From the NCBI GenBank assembly GCA_035403465.1, contig DAONFG010000015.1, forward strand, positions 1 to 63,237: a stretch of 63,237 nt of DNA. The letters are read 5' to 3'. Positions 54,159 to 63,188 of this stretch are shown in pieces (position 1 is the first letter of the stretch; every line of letters starts with the position of its first letter). Origin of the DNA: JAAYBQ01 sp035403465. Its GTDB lineage: Bacteria > Spirochaetota > UBA4802 > UBA5550. Made by a program: the position numbers and the translations under genes. The notes below the pieces were generated by a model. The model saw only the letters and a program-made list of their open reading frames with translations. It was not told where the DNA came from and ran no database searches.

Positions 54159-55064
54159 ATGCATAATATATATAAAGCATGTATTATAAGTATGATGGTA
54201 TTCACCGCATCATGTTCAGGAAAGCGGGAGATTTTTCCCGTGGCAGCCCTGACACCTGCGAAAATGATTTATGTAATCGAGAAGGATTATCCGTTCGGAC
54301 CCGGGTACTATTACCACGACGAACTCCCTGAAAAGACGGCTTACCTCACATTTGACGACGGCCCATCTTACTGGACTGCGGGCATACTTGATACCCTGGC
54401 AAAAGAAAATGTTAAAGCCACATTTTTTGTCTCCGGGAGATGGAACATGAGGGGCAAGACCGGGACTTCGTTTAAAAATTTCAAAGACGTCCTTTTAAGG
54501 ATGAAACATGAAGGTCACATCATTGCAAACCATACAGCAACTCACCGTACCCTTACCTGGATGAGTGCTGAATCAATCAGGTCGGAAATCCTGGTTAACC
54601 AGAAGATGCTTGATGATGCGCTGGGAGATGATTCTGTAACAATGACAATATTCAGGCCGCCTCTTGGTTGCCCATGGCTCAGCAGAGTATCTGCAGAGGA
54701 AAAGATCAGGGTGGCTGACATTACGGGAAGGTATGCCCTTACCGTGCTATGGACATACGGGAAGGATTCAACCGATGCCTGGGACTGGGCTGCGGGTGAA
54801 TGGTACTGGAACAGCCCGCATATAGATACAAAAACTGCGGCATTTAACCTGAAAAAAACAAGAATATATCATAGGGTGGTCAACGGAGCAGATGGCAAAG
54901 GCATGGTGATACTCTTTCATGACACCCATAATACAACTGCCGAAGTGCTTCCTGATATTATAGAAGGCCTTAAGGAAAAGGATTATGTCTTCGGCACTGC
55001 AGAAGACCTGCTGTACTGGAAATACGGCGTGCGCAGCAAAGAACTCCTCTCCTTCATAAAGTGA
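54159..55064 (+). CDS. Polysaccharide deacetylase lipoprotein (NodB domain)
   Basis: 301 residues from ATG 54159, fixed by AGGTGG. The signal peptide ends TASC (Cys about 18), so it is lipid-anchored. NodB motifs: TFDDGP (about 64-69, catalytic and metal Asp), NHTATHRT (about 126-133, metal His), FRPPLGCPW (about 167-175) and ILFHDTHN near 265. The enzyme removes acetyl groups from N-acetylated sugars, probably in peptidoglycan or exopolysaccharide. It overlaps no neighbour and follows the EAL gene by 67 bp. Confidence 0.9.
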   Translation: MHNIYKACIISMMVFTASCSGKREIFPVAALTPAKMIYVIEKDYPFGPGYYYHDELPEKTAYLTFDDGPSYWTAGILDTLAKENVKATFFVSGRWNMRGKTGTSFKNFKDVLLRMKHEGHIIANHTATHRTLTWMSAESIRSEILVNQKMLDDALGDDSVTMTIFRPPLGCPWLSRVSAEEKIRVADITGRYALTVLWTYGKDSTDAWDWAAGEWYWNSPHIDTKTAAFNLKKTRIYHRVVNGADGKGMVILFHDTHNTTAEVLPDIIEGLKEKDYVFGTAEDLLYWKYGVRSKELLSFIK

Positions 55065-55104
55065 CTTTACCCTGTTCGTGAAACTGAATCAACTCAAAAA
55101 CGCC

Positions 55105-55134
55105 TTGACTTTCACTACAGACTCATGCTATAGC
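55105..55134 (+). promoter_or_regulatory. Promoter of the propeller-membrane-tubulin operon
   Basis: TTGACT (55105-55110), spacer 18, TATAGC (55129-55134), 22 bp upstream of the first gene. The only other promoter-like text in the 5 kb that follows is inside genes, so the three genes probably form one transcript. Confidence 0.6.
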
Positions 55135-55156
55135 ATAGCCTGCGTGGAGATCATAT

Positions 55157-56353
55157 ATGAGTTTAAATCCCCGGAAACATGAAGCCTTTGATCCTGCCCG
55201 CGATCTCCAGTGCGATGATTCTTTCCGTGTCCCTCCATGGCTCGGGGCATGCGGTCTCCTTGCCGCAGTCTCACAGCGCGTTACTGATGCCGGACCTTCA
55301 GCAGAGCATGAAACATACAGGATAGCTGCGAAGACTTCATCCGGGAGGCCCCTGCGCGGAGGTTTTGCGCGGATCGAAGGTATTTACGGTCCTGATATCT
55401 TCTGCGCCGGAAACGAAAACGGGGAACTCTATTTTTTTGAATTACGCGGTGATACACCCGTGGTATCCGGAAGGATTACGCTTTCAGGAACTATTTTCTC
55501 CCGCCCGCTCTTCCATGAAGGCCTTCTCTTTTGTGTTACCGGCGAGGGGATGTTGTATGCAATCCGGACAAATCCCGGTGCAGAGGGCGGGCCCTTGCGT
55601 AACAGCATCGAGTGGCAGAAGAAAATGAAAAAGGGGATAATGACTGCACCCGCCGCACTCCCCGGCGTGGTGCTGGTTGCACCGCTCGACGGGCTTTACG
55701 GTCTTGCGTCGGGTTCAGGGCCTGGAAAGGCGGCGGGCACGGTTCTCTGGGGTGCCTCGATCAGCGGTACCATGTCAACCCCGTGCGTTTATGAAAACAC
55801 AATACTTATAGGCACAGAGGACAGGAGGCTCATGGCGTTCGATTCCGGTTCGGGCCGGCTTGCGGGTAAATGGGAGTGCGAACTGGGCGCGCCGTGCAGG
55901 ACCACGCCTGCAGTTGCACCTGCTGCAGCCCTTGCATCTGCGGTGACTATAGACGGCACTCTCTTCTGTGCAGACGCTGAACACGGCAAAATCAGGTGGA
56001 GCTTCAGGTCTGATTCCCCTGCACCGGGTGGTGTTGCTGCCGGCGCAGTTCCCGGGGGTGAATGCTTCCTGTTCGGGACTGAGAAGGGTAATTTTTACTG
56101 CATTGACACAAACGGCCGCAAGTCCTGGGAGTACATCGCAGGCGGTAGTATCAGGATCGAGCCGCTCATACATGAGGGAATGGTCTTTTTCGGTGCGGGT
56201 GAGAACAGGCTTGTTTGTCTTGAGGTTTCTTCCGGGCGCCAGGTGTCGGTGCTCAGGATCGAGGGTGAAGTATCGGCAAAGCCGGTAGTTGCGGGAAACA
56301 GCCTGGTGTTCGGGACAACTGCAGGATACATCTGCGTTGCGGTCCCGGGATAA
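55157..56353 (+). CDS. PQQ/WD-like beta-propeller protein
   Basis: 398 residues with about seven propeller blades, each ending in a pattern such as GELYFFEL, GMLYAIRT, RLMAFDSGSG, GTLFCADAEHGKIRW, GNFYCIDTNGRKSWEY and NRLVCLEVSSG. No clear signal peptide; residues 1-45 are polar with one short hydrophobic part (GLLAAV). Propellers of this kind are protein-binding platforms. It heads an operon with a membrane protein (16 bp gap) and a tubulin-like protein. GGAG precedes the ATG. Confidence 0.8.
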   Translation: MSLNPRKHEAFDPARDLQCDDSFRVPPWLGACGLLAAVSQRVTDAGPSAEHETYRIAAKTSSGRPLRGGFARIEGIYGPDIFCAGNENGELYFFELRGDTPVVSGRITLSGTIFSRPLFHEGLLFCVTGEGMLYAIRTNPGAEGGPLRNSIEWQKKMKKGIMTAPAALPGVVLVAPLDGLYGLASGSGPGKAAGTVLWGASISGTMSTPCVYENTILIGTEDRRLMAFDSGSGRLAGKWECELGAPCRTTPAVAPAAALASAVTIDGTLFCADAEHGKIRWSFRSDSPAPGGVAAGAVPGGECFLFGTEKGNFYCIDTNGRKSWEYIAGGSIRIEPLIHEGMVFFGAGENRLVCLEVSSGRQVSVLRIEGEVSAKPVVAGNSLVFGTTAGYICVAVPG

Positions 56354-56368
56354 ATTTCTGGAGGCGGT

Positions 56369-57220
56369 ATGTTTAACCTGATCAACAAAATTCAGCTGTT
56401 CAGCCAGATTGACGCAAGGGTGTATGACCTTGAGAAGCAGATAGAATTATACCGGGTTGTACTGATGGCCATGATCCTTGCCGTAATTATACTGATCATA
56501 ATATGCCTGCTGCAGCGGCTCTATTACACAAGGATGCGGTTACCCGGTACCGCCGCAGTCCGCATCCGCCCTGGCAGGAAAAAGACAAGGCGTTCCCCAG
56601 CGGGTGTAGATCCCTCCGGGCTCCCTGACCCGGGGCTGATATTCAGGTTTGCGCTTCCCGATGACGGCGGCGACAAGCTGATCACCATCGGCCGTACTGA
56701 AGGGAGCATAAAAACATGGTCAACCGAGATTATCAACGACCACCTTGAGCTGCATGTAATCTATTACGTTAATATGAAAGAGAAAAAACTTTACGAGCTT
56801 CCTGATCCGCTGTATACGGATTACGCCCTTGAGCTTAAATGCAGGGGGAACGTGCTCATCCACTATCCCGGACTTGACGGTTACAGGAGGATGAATCCTT
56901 CCGAGAAAATTTATATAACAGCCGAACCTGACCTCGACGGACGGATATCATTCAGCACAATCAGCGCGGCCCGTCCTGTACGTTTCAGGCTGGGGAGTGA
57001 ACTTGGTGAATGGGACAGGTTTATTTCCGGGTACTTTGAATTTCACCTGTACCTGCAGGACCATGAAGTGGAGAGGGAGAACGGGATGCCCGCTGTTGAG
57101 AAATACTTTATGCTCAGGCTCTACAGGATTTACCCCGGATACGATGTTTCGTCTCCTGATGCTGGCGGCCTCTACCCCATGATCGATCCATTCAGCGGAG
57201 AGATCCAGTATGAACAGTGA
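56369..57220 (+). CDS. Single-pass membrane protein of the tubulin-like operon
   Basis: 283 residues. A short amphipathic coiled coil (about 5-28, LINKIQLFSQIDARVYDLEK) comes first, then one membrane helix (about 29-50, VVLMAMILAVIILIIICLL), a basic linker (RPGRKKTRRSP), and a cytoplasmic beta-rich domain (about 90-280: LITIGRTEGSIKTW, LELHVIYYVNMKEKKLYELP, VRFRLGSELGEWDRF). The beta domain may resemble a forkhead-associated or Ig-like fold but I cannot name it. Its stop overlaps the tubulin-like start by 11 bp. Confidence 0.7.
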   Translation: MFNLINKIQLFSQIDARVYDLEKQIELYRVVLMAMILAVIILIIICLLQRLYYTRMRLPGTAAVRIRPGRKKTRRSPAGVDPSGLPDPGLIFRFALPDDGGDKLITIGRTEGSIKTWSTEIINDHLELHVIYYVNMKEKKLYELPDPLYTDYALELKCRGNVLIHYPGLDGYRRMNPSEKIYITAEPDLDGRISFSTISAARPVRFRLGSELGEWDRFISGYFEFHLYLQDHEVERENGMPAVEKYFMLRLYRIYPGYDVSSPDAGGLYPMIDPFSGEIQYEQ

Positions 57221-60200
57221 AAGCTGTTCCCCGGTCTCAGAAACATCATCGCCCGTTGAAAACCTGAACCGGACGCTCGTCATAGGGCTCGGCGCTGCAG
57301 GAGCTGAAATATGCAGGCGCGTCATTGAATACAGCCGTGAAAGGAGCGGCACTGAACAGCCTCGGCGCGTGCAATGCATGTGCATCGGACTTTCCGCGAA
57401 TAATAGTTCACCTGCCGGTGATCAATGCCGCTTTGTTGAACTGAAAGACCCCGGTATCGTCACTCCTGAAGACTATGCCGCGCTCAGGATACAGGAAGCA
57501 TGGAACTGGCTGATAGTACCCGGCAAATCCGGGCCGTCAGATCAAACGGCGGGCTCCCGGTCCTATTCAAGGATGGCACTATTTAATTCCGTGGAAGAGA
57601 TAAAGGCTGAACTTATCCGGTTAAGTAGATCTTCTGAACAGCGGGACAGGCTGCCGTCTTCGATCTTTGTTGCTGCAGATGCAGGTGAAACCGAAGGGAG
57701 CTCTATGTTCCTGGATGCAGCAGCGCTTGCTTATAATGCTTTCGGCGGTTCAGAGGCTGTACGTTTTTACGGCATTCTGCTCATGCCCGGTTACGGCAGC
57801 ACAGAGATGCAGCGGGCTGAAGCTTATGCCATGCTCAAAGAGACGGATTACTTTATGCAGGGCGGGAGGATGAATATTATCTACCCGGACGGTTCCGCCG
57901 CAGTGATGAGCGGAAAAATTTTCAGCAGCGGCAACCTGTTCATCCTTGACAGGCAGAAGCACCATGCCCCGTGCGCATCCCATGACAAAACGAACATCGA
58001 TTCAGCAGCAGGCTTCATCGAGCTGATGACTCTTCCCGCAGTTTCGGAATTCGTTTCTGCACGCCAGCCGGTGCTGCCGGGTGCTGAAGGCCCGCTAAAA
58101 CGCGGAGTGCCATGCTGGTCATCGTTCGGGATATGCCGCAGCCTGAATCCCGCTGCAGCTGCCATAGATGCAATCGCGGCACACGCTGCTGCGGCTGTAC
58201 TTGATGAATTCTTTAAACCGGTTAATCCCGGTGAACTGCTGCATGAACTGGAGCGTATCAAGGGGATTCCCGGCAGCCTGTGCGGTCCTGCATGTTCTGA
58301 TATCCTGCGCAAAATGCATCCGGGACATGTCAAACTGATCGAATCGGTCACTGCGGAGATACGCGTGGCTCTTGATAAAACATCAGCAGAGGATGATCCC
58401 GGGAAAGCTGCAGATGTATTCCGTGAAATTGCTGATACATATTCCGCGCACGGGATCGAAAGGTTCAGGTACGGACTTGTCTCCGCAATGGAGATTCGCG
58501 GGTCGATTGAAATTGAAAAGGTAAAGATACTGCTGCTGCCTGAAATATACGCGATGGTCAATGATCCCGGCAGGGGATTCTACTTCACCCTCGCGGTACT
58601 GGACAGCATGGCAGAGAGGCTTTCATCATTTCATGATGTTTTCAGCTCTTCTGCCGGAAGGATCGAAATGCACAGCGCGGATGAAATGCTCTGCGGATTT
58701 GCCGGCAGCGTGCATGAGACAGCTGAAGCACTTGCTGTGACTGCGTTTTTCAATTACAGGCAGTTTGTGTATATCTGTATGATTGAAGCTTCGATATCCT
58801 TCCTGGAAAAATTTATTCTTTTTCTGCGTGATCTGCGTGAGTCTATTTCGGAAAGGATAATAGGCCAGGCTGCAAAGCTGCGTGATGAGTCCCGGTCGCT
58901 TGCTGCCGGGCTGGTACGCGGGCTGGGCCTGGGTGCAGCGGGCGGTTCCATGGCAGGCGACCATGGCAGCGATATATTCCCTGACATGATTCTGTCCCGG
59001 ACAATTGATACATCCGGAATTGCAAAACACATCGAACCTGTAAATTTACTGGCCGTTACCGGAAGTGAAGGGGATGGAGCGCCCGCTTCATATGACCGGT
59101 TCAGGGATAAGCTTTCTGAAGCAGTACAAAGCTGCATGGCCGGTGAAACATCAGGCGAAGCCCTGCTTGCCGATGCCATAAATGTGCAGAACCAGGTAAA
59201 CCGGATGCTCGTGTTGTCAGAACCTGCGATAAGTTTTCACAGCTCAATTACGGGGCTGCAGGGAAAAACATCCGCCCTTTTTACATGCATCCCGTTCCCC
59301 GGTAATATTTTGTCCGGACCTGAGAGCACAGGGTTGAATAACGGGATGTTCCAGGTAATTACCAGTCCTGATTTTAACCTGTCACGGGAAGCAGTGATGA
59401 TCAGCCTGGTGCAGGGTTTTAACCTGATGGATCTAAACCGGCCCGATGAATTTTCAATATTTTATCATGAAAATACTGCATCGGTGAAACCACTGCATAT
59501 ATTCAACAGCGTCGGGAATAATGCGCTTCATTTTCCAGATCCGCTTGGCCATGAATACATGGAGCCTGCCGTGCTATGGTCTGCGCTCCTCCTGCTTAAA
59601 CTTGCCAGGGAGGAGAATGGAATTTATAGATTCGATGAATCACTTTATCCGATTCTCAGGGAGACCGGTGCACGGGTGAAGTATAAAAAAGTGGTAACTG
59701 AGACTGGCCGCAGGCTTGTTGAAAACGGTACGTCCGGACCTGCGGGTTTCGAATTGATTGCCGATGCGGTGAACATGCTGGGAATGCTCGCAAAGGGGAG
59801 CGGGGGCGGAATTGTATTCAGGAGGGAATACGCATCTTCCATTAAGGATATCCTCTGTGCCCGGGGTGCCGCAGGCAGCATCGGGTCTCATAATGCTGAC
59901 CTGGAGGAGTTCAGCACTACCGCTGATATTGCCGCATACCTTGCGGAACATCCGGATGTATCCGGATTTATACTGAACACGATAAAATCAATCATAAACG
60001 TAACTGGCCGGGGTAATTCCCCGGGAGCGTTTATCATGCTACCGGCTTCAAGAATTGCCCTGACTCCTGTACCGTCATTTGACAGTGCCGGATCATTCGC
60101 TGATTACTGTATGGAGTACGGTTCACCGGGATTCTATTCCGCGATGAAGAACATACTTATAGTAAAACTCGATGAATATATTTACGCAAGATTCGTTAAA

Positions 60201-60332
60201 GACAGCGGTACACCCGTATCATCAGCACCCGGGATCGCCGAATTTCTCAGGGCGGTAGAACCGAGGATCCCGTCGTGTGTCATAAACGGTGTAAAGGGCA
60301 AGTATGGTATATGGCTGGAATTATCAGGATGA
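57210..60332 (+). CDS. Tubulin/FtsZ-like protein (Tubulin_2/FtsZl-1 type), degenerate GTPase signature
   Basis: 1040 residues. The N-terminal TLVIGLGAAGAEICRRV (22-38) is the glycine-rich first strand and loop of the tubulin/FtsZ superfamily. The stretch AGSRSYSRMALF (114-125) matches the GRLALF region of Tubulin_2. SSIFVAADAGETEGSSMFLD (150-169) corresponds to the tubulin signature GGTGSG, here altered to AGETEGS, so GTP binding is doubtful. The rest (about 300-1040) is mainly helical and unassigned. FtsZl-1 relatives are encoded with membrane and scaffold proteins and are thought to remodel membranes. Same operon as the propeller and the membrane protein; terminator follows at once. Confidence 0.75.
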   Translation: MNSESCSPVSETSSPVENLNRTLVIGLGAAGAEICRRVIEYSRERSGTEQPRRVQCMCIGLSANNSSPAGDQCRFVELKDPGIVTPEDYAALRIQEAWNWLIVPGKSGPSDQTAGSRSYSRMALFNSVEEIKAELIRLSRSSEQRDRLPSSIFVAADAGETEGSSMFLDAAALAYNAFGGSEAVRFYGILLMPGYGSTEMQRAEAYAMLKETDYFMQGGRMNIIYPDGSAAVMSGKIFSSGNLFILDRQKHHAPCASHDKTNIDSAAGFIELMTLPAVSEFVSARQPVLPGAEGPLKRGVPCWSSFGICRSLNPAAAAIDAIAAHAAAAVLDEFFKPVNPGELLHELERIKGIPGSLCGPACSDILRKMHPGHVKLIESVTAEIRVALDKTSAEDDPGKAADVFREIADTYSAHGIERFRYGLVSAMEIRGSIEIEKVKILLLPEIYAMVNDPGRGFYFTLAVLDSMAERLSSFHDVFSSSAGRIEMHSADEMLCGFAGSVHETAEALAVTAFFNYRQFVYICMIEASISFLEKFILFLRDLRESISERIIGQAAKLRDESRSLAAGLVRGLGLGAAGGSMAGDHGSDIFPDMILSRTIDTSGIAKHIEPVNLLAVTGSEGDGAPASYDRFRDKLSEAVQSCMAGETSGEALLADAINVQNQVNRMLVLSEPAISFHSSITGLQGKTSALFTCIPFPGNILSGPESTGLNNGMFQVITSPDFNLSREAVMISLVQGFNLMDLNRPDEFSIFYHENTASVKPLHIFNSVGNNALHFPDPLGHEYMEPAVLWSALLLLKLAREENGIYRFDESLYPILRETGARVKYKKVVTETGRRLVENGTSGPAGFELIADAVNMLGMLAKGSGGGIVFRREYASSIKDILCARGAAGSIGSHNADLEEFSTTADIAAYLAEHPDVSGFILNTIKSIINVTGRGNSPGAFIMLPASRIALTPVPSFDSAGSFADYCMEYGSPGFYSAMKNILIVKLDEYIYARFVKDSGTPVSSAPGIAEFLRAVEPRIPSCVINGVKGKYGIWLELSG

Positions 60333-60337
60333 ATTCA

Positions 60338-60375
60338 GTGCAAAAAAAAGACCCGCAAGGGTCTTTTTTTTGCAC
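60338..60375. terminator. Strong bidirectional terminator
   Basis: Perfect 17-bp stem GTGCAAAAAAAAGACCC with its complement and loop GCAA. It is 6 bp after the tubulin-like stop and 13 bp beyond the OmpA gene's stop on the other strand. Confidence 0.95.
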
Positions 60376-60387
60376 TAAGGAAGATGA

Positions 60388-60909
60388 TTACTTTTTAACA
60401 GCCTTGAAGGAAACACATCTCTGTGCAAAATCTTTTGCTGCATATCCCGGCCTCAGCTCGTTAGAACCGACGCCCCTGTATGTAAGCTTCTTTGCTGAAA
60501 CGCCTTCCTTGATAAGTGCATCATATACAGCCTTGGCCCTTGCTTCAGAAACTTTTTTCTGTCTTGCGGCTGATTCATAGTCTGCAGTGTGGCCGGTAAT
60601 CTGCATTACATAACCGTCCGGAACCTTGTTGACAATCGGTTTTACAAGTTTGACGATTTTTTTCATCTTAGCCATGTCTTCTTCATCTCTGATCTTGGAG
60701 CTGTCGCCCGAAAATCCGTCGATAAAAAATTCACTGATTTCGTCGTTGATTGCCTTGATGACCATATCATCAGCGCCGCCGCCTGACTGAACCTTAACCT
60801 GAGTATCATCAGTTTTCTGTTCTGTCTTAACCTGTCCGCCGCCGCCGCAAGCATTCACTACAAATGCCAGGATTACGGAACCGATAAGAATTTGGAGAGA
60901 TCTTTCCAT
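60388..60909 (-). CDS. OmpA-family lipoprotein
   Basis: 173 residues. Signal peptide with lipobox VNAC (Cys about 21), a Gly/Gln/Lys/Thr linker, then an OmpA C-terminal-like peptidoglycan-binding domain: GYVMQITGHTADYESAARQK, LSEARAKAV pattern as KVSEARAKAVYDALIKEGV, and LTYRGVGSNELRPG. The first half of the domain (FFIDGFSGDSSKIRDEEDM) is shifted compared with Pal. It should tether outer membrane to peptidoglycan. Confidence 0.87.
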   Translation of the reverse strand: MERSLQILIGSVILAFVVNACGGGGQVKTEQKTDDTQVKVQSGGGADDMVIKAINDEISEFFIDGFSGDSSKIRDEEDMAKMKKIVKLVKPIVNKVPDGYVMQITGHTADYESAARQKKVSEARAKAVYDALIKEGVSAKKLTYRGVGSNELRPGYAAKDFAQRCVSFKAVKK

Positions 60910-61194
60910 TTTGCCCTTCCTTGATAGAATTAATTTATCTTCTACTATTATGAGGACCTGTTTTTAAAATGATTACGGATAATTCCCGATACTCTAAACA
61001 GAATCTTCATATACTTTATTATGATAATCATATGTTGCCAAGTCAATAAAAAAGTTTACATTTTTTTACTAAATTGTGATGATTAGTACAGTTTCACTTT
61101 TATGAACGGTGTTTCGGTGAATGAGGATACTTAGAATACTGCTGTGCCAGATTAATCCTTATACTTTAAATACCGGGATACTGACGGAGAATAT
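60910..61194. other. Intergenic region, no gene
   Basis: 285 bp between divergent OmpA and ligase genes. AT-rich, no repeats or hairpins that I can support; both promoters should be here. Confidence 0.4.
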
Positions 61195-63045
61195 ATGAAT
61201 ACTGATGAAATTGTAAGGCTGCTCACTGATGCGAGGGACGCATACTACAATACGGATACACCGGTCATGAGTGACGCAGAGTTTGATGAACTGGAGGAGA
61301 AGCTGCGCAGTATCGATCCTGTAAACCCGTATTTTACATCCGTGGGGCTGCCTTCAACCCAGGGCGTGAAGATAACACATACGACGCCGATGCTTTCAAT
61401 GGCCAAGGCAAAGAACATTGATGAAATAGCAGCATGGATTAAAAGACTTGCAGTTCCGGCAGGCCAGGCATTTGTCATTGAACCGAAGATCGACGGCCTC
61501 TCTGCAACATGCATGTACAGAAACGGGAAACTGGTATATGCTGCAACACGCGGCGACGGAGTAACCGGGCAGGATATTACGCATATAGCTGAGTATGTGA
61601 AGGATATCCGCGGCACTGTAAGTATTAAAGGTGATGTTGAGGTGCGTGGTGAACTCTACCTGCCCAGGGATACGGCCTTCAACACCGAAGGAAAGCCCCT
61701 GCGCAATGCATGCGTGGGACTGATCAACCGGAAAGAGAACAGGGGCGACCTGAAGCACGTGAGGTTCGCGGTTTACCAGCTTTCAGGTCCGGACTCTCCA
61801 ACAAAAGAAAGTGAAAGGATAGCCCTGCTTGAACGCGAGGGATTCAATACTGTCAGCTGCAGTGTAGCCACAGATACGGACGGTATAGGAGAAATTTTTG
61901 CCGAGTACACGGAGAGGTTAAGGGAGAGCTGGGAGTATGAAACAGACGGGCTCATAGTTTCGGTTGATGACAGGGGGCTCTTTGATGAAATAGACAGCCG
62001 GTGGATTGTTGACCATCATCACCACTATGCCATAGCGCTTAAGCCGCCTTCGCAGTCGCGCGAGACTGTGCTTAAAGATGTAATCTGGCAGGTGAGCAGG
62101 CAGGGTAACATTATTCCGGTTGCTCTATTTGAACCGGTTGTCATAGGCGGTGCAAAACTTGAAAGGGCTACGCTGAACAACTACATGAATGTAAAGAGGC
62201 TGAAGGTGCACAGGGGGGATAAACTGGTCGTGCAGCGTGCCAATGACGTTATTCCCTTTGTGCAGGAGAATCTGAGTTCACATGGAAGGATCGTTTTCAG
62301 TGATGAACTTATAGTAAAAATATGCCCGTCGTGCGGCAGCGAACCTGTAACTTCGGGCGTGCATATAAAATGTATTAACCAGGAATGCGAGGAGCAGATA
62401 ATCCAGCGGATCATATACTGGGTAAAAAGCTGCGACATAGAGAACGTGGCCGAGGCTACTGTACGTACCCTTTTTAAACTTGGACGGATAAAAAACATCC
62501 GTGACCTCTACCAGGTTAAAGAGAAGGACTTCGAGGGTGTCGAGGGATTCGCAAAAAAGAAGATCGATAATTTTATTAAAGAGATAAATGCATCGAAAAG
62601 GATGACCGCAAGGGAACTGCTTAGCAGGCTTGGCATACCGCTGGTACAGAAAAAGTCACTTGCAAAGATGGGTATAGCAAGCGTTGATGATTTCCTCGCG
62701 TTCAGCGATGATTTATATGTGATCGGCAGAAATATTATCGACTGGAAGAACGATCCCGCCAATATGAGTATGCTTAACGAACTGCTCGAGGTGCTTGAGA
62801 TTACAGCAGAAGCCGGGAGCGCGGGCAAAGGGAAGGTCTGCATGACTGGGTCTGGGCCTGGTAAACGGAATAACCTGATAAAACTGATAGAGGGAATGGG
62901 CTACGAATTCAGCCCAACAGTTACGCGTGACCTTGACATACTGATCTGCGAGGACCCTGCCGGCAAAAGCAGCAAGCTGGAAAACGCGCGTAAGAATAAC
63001 ATTAAGCTGATGAGCTACGGTGAGTTTTTCGGGGACAGGGTTTGA
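61195..63045 (+). CDS. Divergent NAD-dependent DNA ligase
   Basis: 616 residues, some 50 less than usual LigA. Domain Ia is short (YYNTDTPVMSDAEFDELEE at 17-35). The adenylation site EPKIDGLSATCMYR (about 96-109, Lys98) and RGDGVTGQD are intact. The usual FANPRNAAAG motif is changed to LRNACVGLINRKEN. The OB region (ILPVA-like IIPVALFEPV), four-Cys zinc finger (CPSCGS ... CINQEC), HhH region (LFKLGRIKNIRDL, EGFAKKKIDNF) and C-terminal BRCT (GKVCMTGSGPGKRNNL) are present. It may be a second, specialised ligase and not the replicative one. Confidence 0.82.
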   Translation: MNTDEIVRLLTDARDAYYNTDTPVMSDAEFDELEEKLRSIDPVNPYFTSVGLPSTQGVKITHTTPMLSMAKAKNIDEIAAWIKRLAVPAGQAFVIEPKIDGLSATCMYRNGKLVYAATRGDGVTGQDITHIAEYVKDIRGTVSIKGDVEVRGELYLPRDTAFNTEGKPLRNACVGLINRKENRGDLKHVRFAVYQLSGPDSPTKESERIALLEREGFNTVSCSVATDTDGIGEIFAEYTERLRESWEYETDGLIVSVDDRGLFDEIDSRWIVDHHHHYAIALKPPSQSRETVLKDVIWQVSRQGNIIPVALFEPVVIGGAKLERATLNNYMNVKRLKVHRGDKLVVQRANDVIPFVQENLSSHGRIVFSDELIVKICPSCGSEPVTSGVHIKCINQECEEQIIQRIIYWVKSCDIENVAEATVRTLFKLGRIKNIRDLYQVKEKDFEGVEGFAKKKIDNFIKEINASKRMTARELLSRLGIPLVQKKSLAKMGIASVDDFLAFSDDLYVIGRNIIDWKNDPANMSMLNELLEVLEITAEAGSAGKGKVCMTGSGPGKRNNLIKLIEGMGYEFSPTVTRDLDILICEDPAGKSSKLENARKNNIKLMSYGEFFGDRV

Positions 63046-63061
63046 TGCCTGTAGTTACACA

Positions 63062-63188
63062 GCCCCCTAACCCCCGGAGGGGCACATGAAAAGGTATGGC
63101 TGGAAATTGAAATAGATGGAACAGATCATGATTCAAAGAAAGAATATTTATCAGTAAAATAATATTGGATACGTGCCCCCTTCGGGGC
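63062..63188. mobile_element. MITE-like inverted-repeat element
   Basis: Left end GCCCCCTAACCCCC then GGAGGGGCAC (to 63085); right end GTGCCCCCTTCGGGGC (63173-63188), an imperfect inverse. The inside is AT-rich and non-coding. Ends resemble those of 29792-29955. The window ends 49 bp later with no further gene. Confidence 0.45.
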
